Shown here: positions 1-8,630 of the stretch, piece by piece | Position numbering within the stretch: the first letter of the stretch is position 1 | How the letters are laid out: every line of letters starts with the position of its first letter | Source: Dryocola sp031988645 | GTDB lineage: Bacteria > Pseudomonadota > Gammaproteobacteria > Enterobacterales > Enterobacteriaceae | Length of the DNA: 64,000 nt | Reading direction: 5' to 3' | Assembly: GCF_051307045.1 (NCBI RefSeq) | Contig: NZ_CP150452.1 | Location: forward strand, 3,534,001 to 3,598,000 | Program-made: the position numbers and the translations under genes | Notes under the pieces: model-generated | What the model saw: the letters and a program-made list of their open reading frames with translations, nothing else | What the model was told of the DNA's origin: nothing | The model's database searches: none

Positions 1-145
1 CACCTTCCCCTATCGCTGCCGCTGCCAGCTGCATCAGCTTACCGTTCGCCGTCACAACAGGGTGCTGCGCGGTGAATCCGAATACCGCTGCGTGCGCTGC
101 GGCGACCTGCTAAAACCGGAACTTACCGCTTCTTGTAAAGAATAA
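1..145 (+). CDS. sprT: SprT family protein, C-terminal end (partial)
   Basis: Only the last 47 codons are inside the window, read in frame 2 and ending in TAA at 143-145. The peptide carries a CxC near its start and a later CxxC (YRCRCQLH ... YRCVRCGDLL), the zinc-ribbon end of the SprT metalloprotease-like family. The catalytic HExxH part lies upstream of the window. The position directly before endA matches the E. coli order sprT-endA. Identification rests on the C-terminal motif and synteny. Confidence 0.85.
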   Translation, partial: TFPYRCRCQLHQLTVRRHNRVLRGESEYRCVRCGDLLKPELTASCKE

Positions 146-233
146 ATTAGCCGCAAAGTTTCCAGATCGCGCTCATTGAAACTGGATAAATCCTCAGGTA
201 GGGTGCGGGCAGGTTTTAGCAAGGATTCTGGAA

Positions 234-942
234 ATGTCTCGCAAATATTTTTGGGCTGTTGCAGCTGTTGCAGCCCTCTGCTCTTTTTCTGCTTTCAGCG
301 CCGGTATCAACAGCTTCTCGCAGGCCCAAAACCGCCGGCGTTAAAGTGAACGCCGACGCGCCGGGGGATTTTTACTGCGGCTGCAAAATCAGCTGGCAGG
401 GTAAAAAAGGCGTCCCCGACCTCAAATCATGCGGTTATAAAGTGCGTAAAAACGAAAACCGCGCCTCGCGTATAGAATGGGAACACGTCGTTCCGGCCTG
501 GCAGTTCGGCCACCAGCGCCAGTGCTGGCAGGACGGCGGCAGAAAGAACTGCGCTAAAGATCCGCTCTACCGCAAAATGGAAAGCGATATGCACAACCTG
601 CAGCCGGCGGTCGGAGAAGTGAACGCGGACAGAAATAACTTTATGTACAGCCAGTGGAACGGCGGCGAAGGCCAGTACGGCCAGTACGAAATGAAAGTCG
701 ATTTTAAGGATAAGCTGGCCGAGCCGCCGGCGCGTGCGCGCGGAGCCATTGCCCGCACCTACTTCTATATGCGCGACCAGTATCAACTGCGGCTTTCCCG
801 CCAGCAAACACAGCTTTTCGAAGCCTGGAATAAGCTGTATCCGGTCAGCGGCTGGGAATGCGAACGCGACGAGCGCATCGCTAAAGTTCAGGGCAATCAT
901 AACCCTTATGTGCTGCGGGCTTGCCAGGCACAAAACAGCTAA
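234..942 (+). pseudogene. endA: endonuclease I, frameshifted (GGCCC at 323-327)
   Basis: EndA is a periplasmic, sequence-independent DNA endonuclease of the EndA/NucM family. The ATG at 234 opens a signal peptide (MSRKYFWAVAAVAALCSF) followed by the conserved GINSFSQA, then the frame is lost. The rest of the protein, from KTAGVKVNADAPG to the C-terminal CQAQNS, continues in the +1 frame to 942, including the EWEHVVPAWQFG active-site region and several cysteines. Deleting one C from GGCCC at 323-327 joins the halves into 235 residues, the E. coli length. A start at 259 in the downstream frame would lack a sensible signal peptide. The same kind of lesion recurs in ten other genes here, so it may not exist in the cell. 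Confidence 0.9.
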
Positions 943-997
943 CCTAAACTAGCCTCCATTGCTCATTTAGCTGTGATTAACGAACGGGACTTTCGCA

Positions 998-1022
998 GGC
1001 GGATAAGCTTGCGCCATCCGCC
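998..1022. repeat. REP-like palindrome between endA and rsmE
   Basis: A 25-base imperfect palindrome starts GGCGGATAAG and ends GCGCCATCCGCC, the hallmark of enterobacterial REP elements. The arms GGCGGAT/ATCCGCC are perfect. It resembles the units of the array after hemW. Confidence 0.7.
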
Positions 1023-1094
1023 GCCGCGTGGTGCATGGCGCTTCTTTTACCCACCTGCGTCCGGACATCCAGCAAACTATCGGATATTTTACGC

Positions 1095-1826
1095 ATGCGC
1101 ATACCCCGCATTCATCACCCTGAATTACTCGCCGTCGGCGAGGAGCTGGCCCTGAGCGAAGATGCCGCCAACCATGTGGGCCGCGTTTTACGCATGGGGG
1201 CAGGACAGGCGCTGCAGCTCTTTGACGGCAGCAACCAGATTTTTGACGCTGAAATCGTGCAGGCTGATAAAAAAACCGTGCGGGTCAAAGTGCTGGCTGC
1301 CAGCGCCGATAACCGGGAATCCCCGCTGCATCTGCATCTCGGCCAGGTGATGTCGCGCGGCGAAAAGATGGAGTTCACCATTCAAAAAGCCGTTGAGCTG
1401 GGCGTGAACGTGATTACGCCTTTGTTTTCCGAGCGCTGCGGCGTCAGGCTCGACGCCGAGCGCCTGCATAAAAAGCTCACGCAGTGGCGTAAAATCGCCG
1501 TTGCCGCCTGCGAACAGTGCGGCCGCAACGTGGTGCCGGAGATACGCCCGGCGATGGATCTTGAGGAGTGGAGCGCCGAGCAGGACGACAGCCTGAAGCT
1601 CAACCTTCACCCTCGCGCCAGCACCAGCATTAATACCCTGCCGCAGCCGGTCGAACGCGTGCGTTTGTTGATCGGGCCGGAAGGCGGTTTAACGGCGGAC
1701 GAAATTGCCATGACCGCACGCCACCAGTTTACTGATATCTTGTTAGGACCACGCGTTCTGCGCACTGAGACTACCGCGCTCACCGCCATCACCGCGCTGC
1801 AGGTGCGTTTTGGCGATCTGGGCTAA
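1095..1826 (+). CDS. rsmE: 16S rRNA (uracil(1498)-N(3))-methyltransferase
   Basis: RsmE methylates N3 of U1498 in 16S rRNA using S-adenosylmethionine. The protein begins MRIPRIHHPE and has 243 residues, the E. coli length. The N-terminal PUA-like part is followed by the SPOUT methyltransferase fold with its knot motifs LLIGPEGGL and LGPRVLRTETTAL. The ATG at 1095 was chosen over the ORF opening at 1035 because it aligns with the family start. gshB follows after 10 bases, so the two are probably cotranscribed as in E. coli. Confidence 0.96.
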   Translation: MRIPRIHHPELLAVGEELALSEDAANHVGRVLRMGAGQALQLFDGSNQIFDAEIVQADKKTVRVKVLAASADNRESPLHLHLGQVMSRGEKMEFTIQKAVELGVNVITPLFSERCGVRLDAERLHKKLTQWRKIAVAACEQCGRNVVPEIRPAMDLEEWSAEQDDSLKLNLHPRASTSINTLPQPVERVRLLIGPEGGLTADEIAMTARHQFTDILLGPRVLRTETTALTAITALQVRFGDLG

Positions 1827-1836
1827 AGGAGAAAAA

Positions 1837-2784
1837 ATGATCAAGCTCGGCATCGTGATGGACCCCATCGCAAACATCAATATCAAAAAAGATTCAAGCT
1901 TCGCCATGCTGCTCGAAGCGCAAAGCCGCGGCTACGAAATCCACTATATGGAAATGGCGGACCTGTATCTGATTAACGGCCAGGCGCGGGCCCGCACCCG
2001 CCTGGTCAGCGTCGAGCAGAACTACGATAAATGGTACGACTTCGGCAGCGAGCAGGATATCGCGCTGGCTGACCTGAACGTCATACTGATGCGTAAAGAC
2101 CCGCCGTTTGATACCGAGTTTATCTACGCCACCTATATTCTTGAGCGCGCCGAGGAAAAAGGCACCCTGATCGTCAACAAGCCGCAGAGCCTGCGCGACT
2201 GTAACGAGAAGCTCTTCACCGCCTGGTTTGCGGATTTAACCCCGGAAACGCTGGTGACGCGCAACAAAGCGCAGCTCAAAGCGTTCTGGCAAAAGCACGG
2301 CGATATTATTATGAAGCCGCTGGACGGCATGGGCGGCACTTCAATCTTTCGCGTGAAGGAAGGCGATCCTAACCTTGGGGTGATTGCAGAAACCCTGACC
2401 GAGCTCGGCAACCGCTACTGCATGGCGCAAAACTATCTGCCCGCAATCGTCGACGGTGACAAACGCGTGCTGGTCGTCGACGGCGAACCGGTGCCGTACT
2501 GCCTGGCGCGTATTCCGCAGGGCGGCGAAACGCGCGGTAACCTGGCGGCTGGCGGCCGTGGCGAGCCTCGTCCGCTGACCGAAAGCGACTGGGATATTGC
2601 GCGCCGCGTAGGCCCGACCCTGAAAGCCAAGGGGCTTATCTTCGTCGGCCTCGATATTATTGGCGATCGCCTGACCGAGATTAACGTCACCAGCCCTACC
2701 TGCATCCGCGAAATCGAAGCCGCTTTCCCGGTGTCCATTACGGGTATGCTGTTTGACGCCGTAGAAAAGCGTCTGGCGAAGTAA
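1837..2784 (+). CDS. gshB: glutathione synthetase
   Basis: GshB joins gamma-glutamylcysteine and glycine with ATP, the last step of glutathione synthesis in the cytosol. The 315-residue protein starts MIKLGIVMDPI and shows the prokaryotic GshB N-domain, then the ATP-grasp domain with KPLDGMGGTSIF and the metal/substrate region GLDIIGDRLTEINVTSP. The ATG at 1837 has a strong AAGGAG ribosome site just upstream, between the rsmE stop and the start. Confidence 0.97.
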   Translation: MIKLGIVMDPIANINIKKDSSFAMLLEAQSRGYEIHYMEMADLYLINGQARARTRLVSVEQNYDKWYDFGSEQDIALADLNVILMRKDPPFDTEFIYATYILERAEEKGTLIVNKPQSLRDCNEKLFTAWFADLTPETLVTRNKAQLKAFWQKHGDIIMKPLDGMGGTSIFRVKEGDPNLGVIAETLTELGNRYCMAQNYLPAIVDGDKRVLVVDGEPVPYCLARIPQGGETRGNLAAGGRGEPRPLTESDWDIARRVGPTLKAKGLIFVGLDIIGDRLTEINVTSPTCIREIEAAFPVSITGMLFDAVEKRLAK

Positions 2785-2885
2785 TTTTTAAGCGGCGGTA
2801 GGGAAACCGCCAGTAGTGACAGCTAGCCCCTTTCCCCGCATACTGGGCGCTGTCGCTTTTTCAACCGGGATCAGAACCTCTGACA

Positions 2886-3449
2886 ATGAATTTACAGCAT
2901 CACTTTCTTATTGCCATGCCGGCTCTCCAGGACCCGCTTTTTAAGCGCGCCGTAGTTTATATCTGCGAATACAACGAAGATGGCGCGATGGGCATTATCA
3001 TCAATAAACCCCTCGAAAACCTGCAGGTTGAAGGCGTACTGCAAAAGCTGAAGATCGAACCCGACCCTCGCGACCCGGCTATCCGTCTTGATAAGCCGGT
3101 ATTTATCGGCGGCCCTCTGGCGGAAGACCGTGGCTTTATTCTCCACAGCCCGCCGGACCTGTTCGCTTCGAGTATTCGTATCTCTGAAGATACCGTCATC
3201 ACCACTTCCCGGGACGTGCTGGAAACTATAGGCACGCCAAACCAGCCGAAAGACGTAATGGTGGCGCTGGGCTACTCCTCCTGGGAGAAAGGGCAGCTTG
3301 AGCAAGAGATCCTCGAAAACGCCTGGCTTACCGCCCCGGCGGACGCGGAGATTCTGTTTCATACCCCGATTGCCGAACGCTGGCGCGAAGCGGCGAAGCT
3401 GATTGGCGTCGATATCCATACTATGCCAGGCGAGGCGGGGCACGCGTAA
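2886..3449 (+). CDS. yqgE: YqgE/AlgH family protein
   Basis: A 187-residue protein of the UPF0301 (AlgH) family, the same length as E. coli YqgE. Recognisable parts are the start MNLQHHFLIAMPAL, IINKPLENL and FIGGPLAEDRGFILH. The biochemical role of the family is not settled. Its TAA overlaps the ATG of ruvX by one base (TAATG at 3447-3451), which implies translational coupling, as in E. coli yqgE-yqgF. Confidence 0.93.
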   Translation: MNLQHHFLIAMPALQDPLFKRAVVYICEYNEDGAMGIIINKPLENLQVEGVLQKLKIEPDPRDPAIRLDKPVFIGGPLAEDRGFILHSPPDLFASSIRISEDTVITTSRDVLETIGTPNQPKDVMVALGYSSWEKGQLEQEILENAWLTAPADAEILFHTPIAERWREAAKLIGVDIHTMPGEAGHA

Positions 3450-3868
3450 TGAGCAGCGGAACACTGTTAGCTTTTGATTTCGGCACCAAAAGCATCGGCG
3501 TGGCGATTGGCCAACGCATTACCGGCACCGCACGCCCGCTCGCGGCGCTGAAGGCTCAGGACGGCACGCCGGACTGGAACGCCGTGGAAAAAATCCTTAA
3601 AGAGTGGCAGCCAGAAGAGGTGGTTGTTGGCCTGCCGCTGAACATGGACGGCACAGAACAGCCGCTGACCGCCCGCGCCCGCAAATTTGCAAACCGCCTG
3701 CATGGCCGCTTCGGGGTGAAGGTTTCCCTGCAGGATGAACGCCTGAGCACCGTTGAGGCTCGTGCGGGCCTGTTTGAGCACGGCGGCTTCCGGGCGCTTA
3801 ACAAAGGCAGCATCGATTCCGCGTCCGCGGTGGTGATCCTTGAAAGCTGGTTTGAATATCACCCCTGA
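3449..3868 (+). CDS. ruvX: Holliday junction resolvase-like protein RuvX/YqgF
   Basis: YqgF/RuvX is a small RNase H-fold nuclease implicated in pre-16S rRNA 5' end processing and essential in E. coli. The 139-residue protein has the first acidic motif LLAFDFGTKSIGVAIG, the central EEVVVGLPLNMDG and the C-terminal DERLSTVEA ... GSIDSASAVVILE segments that carry the other acidic residues. It starts within the stop of yqgE. It is intact, unlike several non-essential genes nearby. Confidence 0.95.
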   Translation: MSSGTLLAFDFGTKSIGVAIGQRITGTARPLAALKAQDGTPDWNAVEKILKEWQPEEVVVGLPLNMDGTEQPLTARARKFANRLHGRFGVKVSLQDERLSTVEARAGLFEHGGFRALNKGSIDSASAVVILESWFEYHP

Positions 3869-3980
3869 CTGGTTTTGCTGCGCGGTGGCGTACCGGTAGC
3901 CGCGTTCTGCAGCTCACGGCTGCGGCCTTCGGCTCCTTTAGCAGGTCAGAGGAATTCATAACGCGTGCTGCCGTGACGCA

Positions 3981-4979
3981 TTAGCAGCGTCCTTCCTTAT
4001 CGATTTTTCCTTCTCGCACCAGCTGAGCCTCGCACTGGGTAAAACTCTGCATGCCGTGCTGCTGCCCCGTCTGTAACAGGCCGGGCAGCTGATGGGTTTT
4101 GCCTTCGCGAATCAGACTCGCCGCCGCCGGGGTGTTCACCAGCAGTTCATACAGCGCTACCCTTCCGCCCTTCTTCGCCGGCAACAGCTTTTGCGCCAGC
4201 ACGGCCTTAAGGCTGCCCGCAAGCTGGCTGCGGATATGGCCTTTTTCTTCGGCCGCAAAGACGTCAACCAGCCTTTCCACCGCCTGCGCCGCGCCGCGTG
4301 TATGCAGCGTAGCCAGAACCAGATGGCCCGTTTCCGCCGCGGTTAAAGCAAGACGGATGGTTTCGCTGTCCCTCAGCTCCCCCAGCAGGATCACATCCGG
4401 ATCTTCGCGTAACGCGGCTTTTAATCCGGCGGCGAACGAGCGGCAGTGCGTACCCGGCTCCCTTTGCTGGATCAGGCATCGTCCGGAGCGATGCTCAAAT
4501 TCCACCGGGTCTTCCAGCGTGAGGATATGCCCGTCCAGATGATGATTGAGATAGTCCACCATAGCTGCAAGCGTGGTGGATTTGCCGCTGCCGGTAGCCC
4601 CCGTCACCAGGATCAGGCCGTCGGGCATTCGCAGTAAGGATGGAATTATCGGCGGCGCGCCTGATGCTTCTAACGTCAGGCCGGACGACGGCAGCAAGCG
4701 TAACGCGAGGGAATAGCCCTGAAGCTGGCGAAAAGCGTTGGCGCGCAGGCGAATGCCGCCGGCGAGCGTCACGGCAAAATCTAACTGCCCTGCCTCCTGC
4801 AGCTCTTCGCTTTGTGCTTGCGTAAGCCAGCCCGCCAGCAGGGTTTCGGGGTCAGGCGCGCTGTGCGCAAAGGGTTCAAGCCGCCCCTGCCTGCGCCAGC
4901 GTGCAGATTGCCCCGCGCACAGGTGTAGATCGGAAGCGTTATGCTTTACACTAAGGGCCACAATTTCTTCGATATCCAT
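3981..4979 (-). CDS. yggR: PilT-like type IV pilus/secretion ATPase YggR
   Basis: A 332-residue secretion NTPase of the GspE/PilT family, homologous to E. coli YggR. It shows Walker A (VTGATGSGKSTT), an Asp box (HILTLEDPVEF), Walker B (REDPDVILLGELRD) and the His box (GHLVLATLHTRGA). The start MDIEEIVALSVKHNASDLHLC at 4979 matches the family; the ORF extends upstream without an aligned start. No pilus genes lie nearby and the substrate machinery is unknown. The gene is divergent from yggS with only 15 bases between start codons, so each promoter must lie inside the other gene. Confidence 0.92.
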   Translation of the reverse strand: MDIEEIVALSVKHNASDLHLCAGQSARWRRQGRLEPFAHSAPDPETLLAGWLTQAQSEELQEAGQLDFAVTLAGGIRLRANAFRQLQGYSLALRLLPSSGLTLEASGAPPIIPSLLRMPDGLILVTGATGSGKSTTLAAMVDYLNHHLDGHILTLEDPVEFEHRSGRCLIQQREPGTHCRSFAAGLKAALREDPDVILLGELRDSETIRLALTAAETGHLVLATLHTRGAAQAVERLVDVFAAEEKGHIRSQLAGSLKAVLAQKLLPAKKGGRVALYELLVNTPAAASLIREGKTHQLPGLLQTGQQHGMQSFTQCEAQLVREGKIDKEGRC

Positions 4980-4994
4980 ATCACTTCCCAACGT

Positions 4995-5699
4995 ATGAAC
5001 GAGATAGCGCACAATCTGGCACAGGTTCGCCACAAAATCTCAGCGGCAGCGTCACGCTGCGGCCGGGCTTCCGAAGAAGTTACTTTACTTGCGGTCAGTA
5101 AAACAAAACCTGCGAGCGCCATCGAAGAAGCGGTTGCCGCCGGGCAGCGGGCTTTTGGCGAAAACTACGTGCAGGAAGGCGTGGATAAAATTCGTTACTT
5201 TGCCGACAAGGGCGCAGCGCGGCTTGTATGGCACTTTATCGGCCCTTTGCAGTCGAACAAAAGCCGCCTGGTGGCCGAACATTTCGACTGGTGCCATACG
5301 GTAGATCGCCTGCGCATCGCCACTCGCCTGAGCGAGCAGCGTCCGGCACAATTAGCGCCGCTTAACGTACTGATTCAAATAAATATTAGCGATGAACACA
5401 GTAAATCCGGGATCGCGCTTAGCGAGCTTGACCAGCTGGCGTCCGCAGTCGCCGCGCTGCCGGGTTTGGTGTTACGGGGTTTAATGGCGATTCCCGCTCC
5501 TGAACCCGATTACGAGCGTCAGTTCGCCGTTTGCAGCCAGATGGCCGCGGCGTTCGAAACGCTCAAAAGCCGTTATTCGACGGTCGATACATTATCTCTG
5601 GGCATGACCGATGACATGGACGCCGCGATTGCCGCAGGCAGCACCATGGTGCGCATTGGAACCGCTATTTTCGGCGCGCGGGACTATTCCGCTCGCTAA
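4995..5699 (+). CDS. yggS: pyridoxal 5'-phosphate homeostasis protein (PLPBP/YggS)
   Basis: YggS binds pyridoxal phosphate and keeps its pool and related amino-acid metabolism balanced; it has no demonstrated catalytic reaction. The protein has 234 residues, as in E. coli. The PLP lysine is K36 in LLAVSKTKPAS, followed by GENYVQE, WHFIGPLQSNK and the C-terminal LSLGMTDDMDAAI phosphate-binding loop. It heads a compact run yggS-yggT-yggU-rdgB-hemW. Confidence 0.96.
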   Translation: MNEIAHNLAQVRHKISAAASRCGRASEEVTLLAVSKTKPASAIEEAVAAGQRAFGENYVQEGVDKIRYFADKGAARLVWHFIGPLQSNKSRLVAEHFDWCHTVDRLRIATRLSEQRPAQLAPLNVLIQINISDEHSKSGIALSELDQLASAVAALPGLVLRGLMAIPAPEPDYERQFAVCSQMAAAFETLKSRYSTVDTLSLGMTDDMDAAIAAGSTMVRIGTAIFGARDYSAR

Positions 5700-5721
5700 A
5701 CACTAAACGTTGAGGAACGCC

Positions 5722-6288
5722 ATGCAGATGTTGACCTTCCTGATTTCCACCGTCATTGAGCTGTACGTCATGGTGCTGCTGCTGCGCATCTGGATGCAGT
5801 GGGCGCGTACTGACTTTTACAATCCGTTCTCGCAGTTCGTGGTGAAAGCGACCCAGCCGGTCATCAGCCCGCTGCGCCGTGTTATCCCGTCGATGGGGCC
5901 GCTTGATACCTCTTCGCTGCTTATCGCCTACGTGCTGTGCCTGGTGAAAGCGATGGTGCTTTTCCAGGCCGTCAGCTTCGCGCCGATCATCTGGATTGCC
6001 GCCCTGCTGGTGCTGCTGAAAACCGCGGGCCTGCTGTTCTTCTGGGTGATGATTATTCGGGCGCTGATGAGCTGGGTAAGCCAGGGCCGCAGCCCGGTGG
6101 AATTCGTGCTGATGCAGTTGACCGAACCCTTTATGGCGCCGATTCGCCGTATTTTGCCGGCGATGGGCGGCATCGACTTCTCCGGCATGATCGTCATTCT
6201 GGCGCTTTACGCGCTGAATATCGGCGTTGCCGAACTGCTGGCGCTTTCCGGCAACATGCTGCTGCCGAGCCTGTGGATGGCGCTTTGA
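5722..6288 (+). CDS. yggT: YggT family integral membrane protein
   Basis: A 188-residue inner-membrane protein made of two YggT repeats, each with hydrophobic helices around a conserved NPFSQFVVKATQPVISPLRR or LTEPFMAPIRRILPAMGG segment. The ATG at 5722 follows a GAGGA ribosome site; an in-frame codon at 5710 is not supported. Its stop overlaps the yggU start by 4 bases. The family has been linked to osmotic stress resistance; the molecular function is not known. Confidence 0.92.
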   Translation: MQMLTFLISTVIELYVMVLLLRIWMQWARTDFYNPFSQFVVKATQPVISPLRRVIPSMGPLDTSSLLIAYVLCLVKAMVLFQAVSFAPIIWIAALLVLLKTAGLLFFWVMIIRALMSWVSQGRSPVEFVLMQLTEPFMAPIRRILPAMGGIDFSGMIVILALYALNIGVAELLALSGNMLLPSLWMAL

Positions 6289-6575
6289 GCGCGGTGAGTC
6301 AAACCACCGACGGGCTGGTTTTGCGGCTGTATATTCAGCCTAAAGCCAGCCGGGACTGCATTATCGGGCCGCATGGCGACGAGCTGAAAGTCGCCATCAC
6401 CGCCCCGCCGGTAGACGGCAAAGCCAACGCCCATCTGGTAAAGTATCTGGCCCGGCAGTTCCGCGTCGCCAAAGGCCAGGTGCTGGTCGAGAAAGGTGAG
6501 CTGGGCCGCCATAAGCAAGTTAAGATTATCGACCCGCAACAAATCCCGACGGAAGTCACGGCATTGCTCGAATAA
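6285..6575 (+). CDS. yggU: DUF167 family protein YggU (TTG start)
   Basis: A 96-residue cytosolic protein of the UPF0235/DUF167 family, the same length as E. coli YggU. Conserved stretches are LYIQPKASRD, VAITAPPVDGKANAHL and VEKGELGRHKQVKI. The start is taken as TTG at 6285, within the yggT stop (overlap TTGA), because it aligns exactly with the E. coli N terminus (LSAV for MSAV). A GTG at 6294 is the alternative. Function unknown. Confidence 0.88.
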   Translation: MSAVSQTTDGLVLRLYIQPKASRDCIIGPHGDELKVAITAPPVDGKANAHLVKYLARQFRVAKGQVLVEKGELGRHKQVKIIDPQQIPTEVTALLE

Positions 6576-6600
6576 TTACCGAAATTCACAGGATCTCGCT

Positions 6601-7195
6601 ATGCAAAAAGTTATCCTCGCTACCGGTAACGCCGGTAAAGTGCGTGAGCTCGCCGATTTACTGCGCGACTTTGGTCTGGACGTGGTGGCGCAAACCGAAC
6701 TGGGCGTAGAGTCCGCTGAAGAAACCGGCCTGACTTTTATTGAGAACGCCATTCTGAAAGCCCGCCATGCGGCGCAGGTCACCGGCCTGCCGGCTATTGC
6801 CGACGACTCAGGTCTGGCTGTCGACGCGCTTGGCGGCGCGCCCGGCATTTATTCCGCTCGCTACGCCGGTGAGGACGCCACCGATCAGCAGAATCTTGAA
6901 AAGCTGCTTGCTACGCTCAAAGATGTGCCGGACGAACAGCGCCGGGCGCAGTTCCACTGCGTGCTGGTTTATATGCGCCACGCGCAGGATCCAACGCCGC
7001 TGGTGTTCCACGGCCGCTGGGAAGGTAAGATTACTCGCGAGGCGGCGGGCGCGGGCGGCTTCGGCTACGATCCGATTTTTTATGTCCCGGGGCCCTGGCA
7101 AAACCGCCGCGGAATTAACCCGCGATGAGAAACGCGCCATCTCCCACCGCGGACAAGCGCTGAAACTGTTACTGGAAGCAATGAAACATGGCTAA
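6601..7195 (+). pseudogene. rdgB: dITP/XTP pyrophosphatase RdgB, frameshifted (GGCCC at 7091-7095)
   Basis: RdgB hydrolyses non-canonical purine nucleotides (dITP, XTP) to keep them out of DNA. The frame from 6601 shows the family start VILATGNAGKVREL, IADDSGLAVDALGG and GGFGYDPIFYVPG, then runs into an early stop near 7126. The true C terminus (KTAAELTRDEKRAISHRGQA) follows in the +1 frame and ends at 7195, overlapping the hemW start by 8 bases. Removing one C from GGCCC at 7091-7095 gives about 197 residues, the E. coli length. The lost tail includes the conserved ISHRGQA motif, so a real truncation should inactivate the enzyme. Confidence 0.9.
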
Positions 7196-8324
7196 TTTGC
7201 CACCGCTGAGTCTCTATATTCACATTCCCTGGTGCGTGCAGAAGTGTCCCTACTGTGACTTCAACTCTCATGCGCTAAAAGGCGACGTGCCGCACGACGA
7301 GTACGTCAGCCATCTGCTGCGCGATCTGGATAGCGACGCGCCGATGGCACAAGGACGTGAAATAAAGACCATCTTTATCGGCGGCGGTACGCCAAGCTTG
7401 CTTTCAAGCGAGGCGATGCAAAACCTGCTCGACGGCGTGCGCGCGCGTCTGCCGCTGGCGGCGGATGCGGAAATCACCATGGAAGCAAACCCCGGTACCG
7501 TCGAAGCCGATCGTTTCGTGGGCTATCAGCGTGCCGGCGTAAACCGCATCTCCATCGGCGTGCAGAGCTTCAGCGAGCCGAAGCTTAAACGCCTGGGGCG
7601 TATCCACGATGCCGACGAAGCAAAACGCGCGGCGAACCTGGCAGGCGGTCTGGGGCTTCGCAGCTTTAACCTCGACCTGATGCACGGCTTGCCGGACCAG
7701 TCCCTTGAAGAGGCGCTGGACGATTTGCGCCAGGCGATAGCGCTTAATCCTCCGCATCTGTCCTGGTACCAGCTGACCATTGAGCCAAACACGCTGTTCG
7801 GCTCCCGGCCGCCGAAGCTGCCGGACGACGACGCGCTGTGGGATATCTTCGAGCAGGGCGACAAACTGCTGAGCGCCGCAGGCTACCGGCAGTATGAAAC
7901 CTCGGCCTATGCCAAACCAGGCTTTCAGTGCCAGCACAACCTGAACTACTGGCGCTTCGGCGACTATCTGGGCATCGGCTGCGGCGCGCACGGCAAAATC
8001 ACCTTCGGGGACGGGCGCATTCTGCGCACGGCCAAAACGCGTCATCCGCGCGGCTATATGGAAGGGAAATATCTCGACCGCAAGCATGAGGTGGAGCAGG
8101 CCGACAAGCCGTTCGAGTTCTTTATGAACCGCTTCCGCCTGCTGGAAGCGGCGCCGCGCAGCGAGTTCACGCTGTATACCGGGCTTGATGAGTCAGTCAT
8201 TCGCCCGCAGATCGATGCGGCGGTTGCGCAGAATTATCTGGTGGAAACGGCGCAACACTGGCAGATAACCGAGCACGGCAAACTGTTCCTGAATTCGCTG
8301 CTGGAGCTGTTTTTGGCGGAGTGA
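7188..8324 (+). CDS. hemW: heme chaperone HemW (radical SAM)
   Basis: HemW is a radical-SAM protein related to HemN that binds and delivers heme rather than oxidising coproporphyrinogen. The 378-residue protein matches E. coli in length and has the cluster motif C16-C20-C23 in IPWCVQKCPYC, plus IGGGTPSLL, EANPGTVE and GVQSFSE. The start overlaps the end of rdgB, which fits cotranscription. Confidence 0.95.
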   Translation: MANLPPLSLYIHIPWCVQKCPYCDFNSHALKGDVPHDEYVSHLLRDLDSDAPMAQGREIKTIFIGGGTPSLLSSEAMQNLLDGVRARLPLAADAEITMEANPGTVEADRFVGYQRAGVNRISIGVQSFSEPKLKRLGRIHDADEAKRAANLAGGLGLRSFNLDLMHGLPDQSLEEALDDLRQAIALNPPHLSWYQLTIEPNTLFGSRPPKLPDDDALWDIFEQGDKLLSAAGYRQYETSAYAKPGFQCQHNLNYWRFGDYLGIGCGAHGKITFGDGRILRTAKTRHPRGYMEGKYLDRKHEVEQADKPFEFFMNRFRLLEAAPRSEFTLYTGLDESVIRPQIDAAVAQNYLVETAQHWQITEHGKLFLNSLLELFLAE

Positions 8325-8331
8325 CTAAGTG

Positions 8332-8625
8332 GCGGATGGCGCGTTGCTTATCCGCCCTACGGAACGAGGACGGATAAGCAACGCGCCAAATGATTAACCA
8401 TTGCAGGACGGATAAGCGTAGCGCCAAACGATTAACCATTGCAGGACGGACAAGCGTAGCGCCAAACGATTAACCATTGCAGGACGGACAAGCGTAGCGC
8501 CAAACGATTAACCATTGCAGGACGGATAAGCGTAGCGCCAAATGATTAACCATTGCAGGACGGACAAGCGTAGCGCCAAACGATTAACCATTGTAGGGCG
8601 GACAAGCGTAGCGCCATCCGCCGCA
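8332..8625. repeat. 38-bp REP-like tandem array between hemW and yggN
   Basis: Copies of a 38-base unit (GGACGGATAAGCGTAGCGCC plus an 18-base AACGATTAACCATTGCA-type linker) start at 8368, 8406, 8444, 8482, 8520, 8558 and 8596, the last being partial. Units differ by single changes such as GGATAAG/GGACAAG and AAACG/AAATG. The left flank (from 8332) is an inverted REP arm and the right end closes with GCGCCATCCGCC, so the array sits inside a REP-type palindrome. This fills the 306-base gap between two convergent genes. Confidence 0.9.
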
Positions 8626-8630
8626 TAAAA

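Noticed and set aside
8332..8625. CRISPR array
   Set aside because: Units are contiguous 38-base direct repeats with no unique spacers, and the repeat is REP-like.
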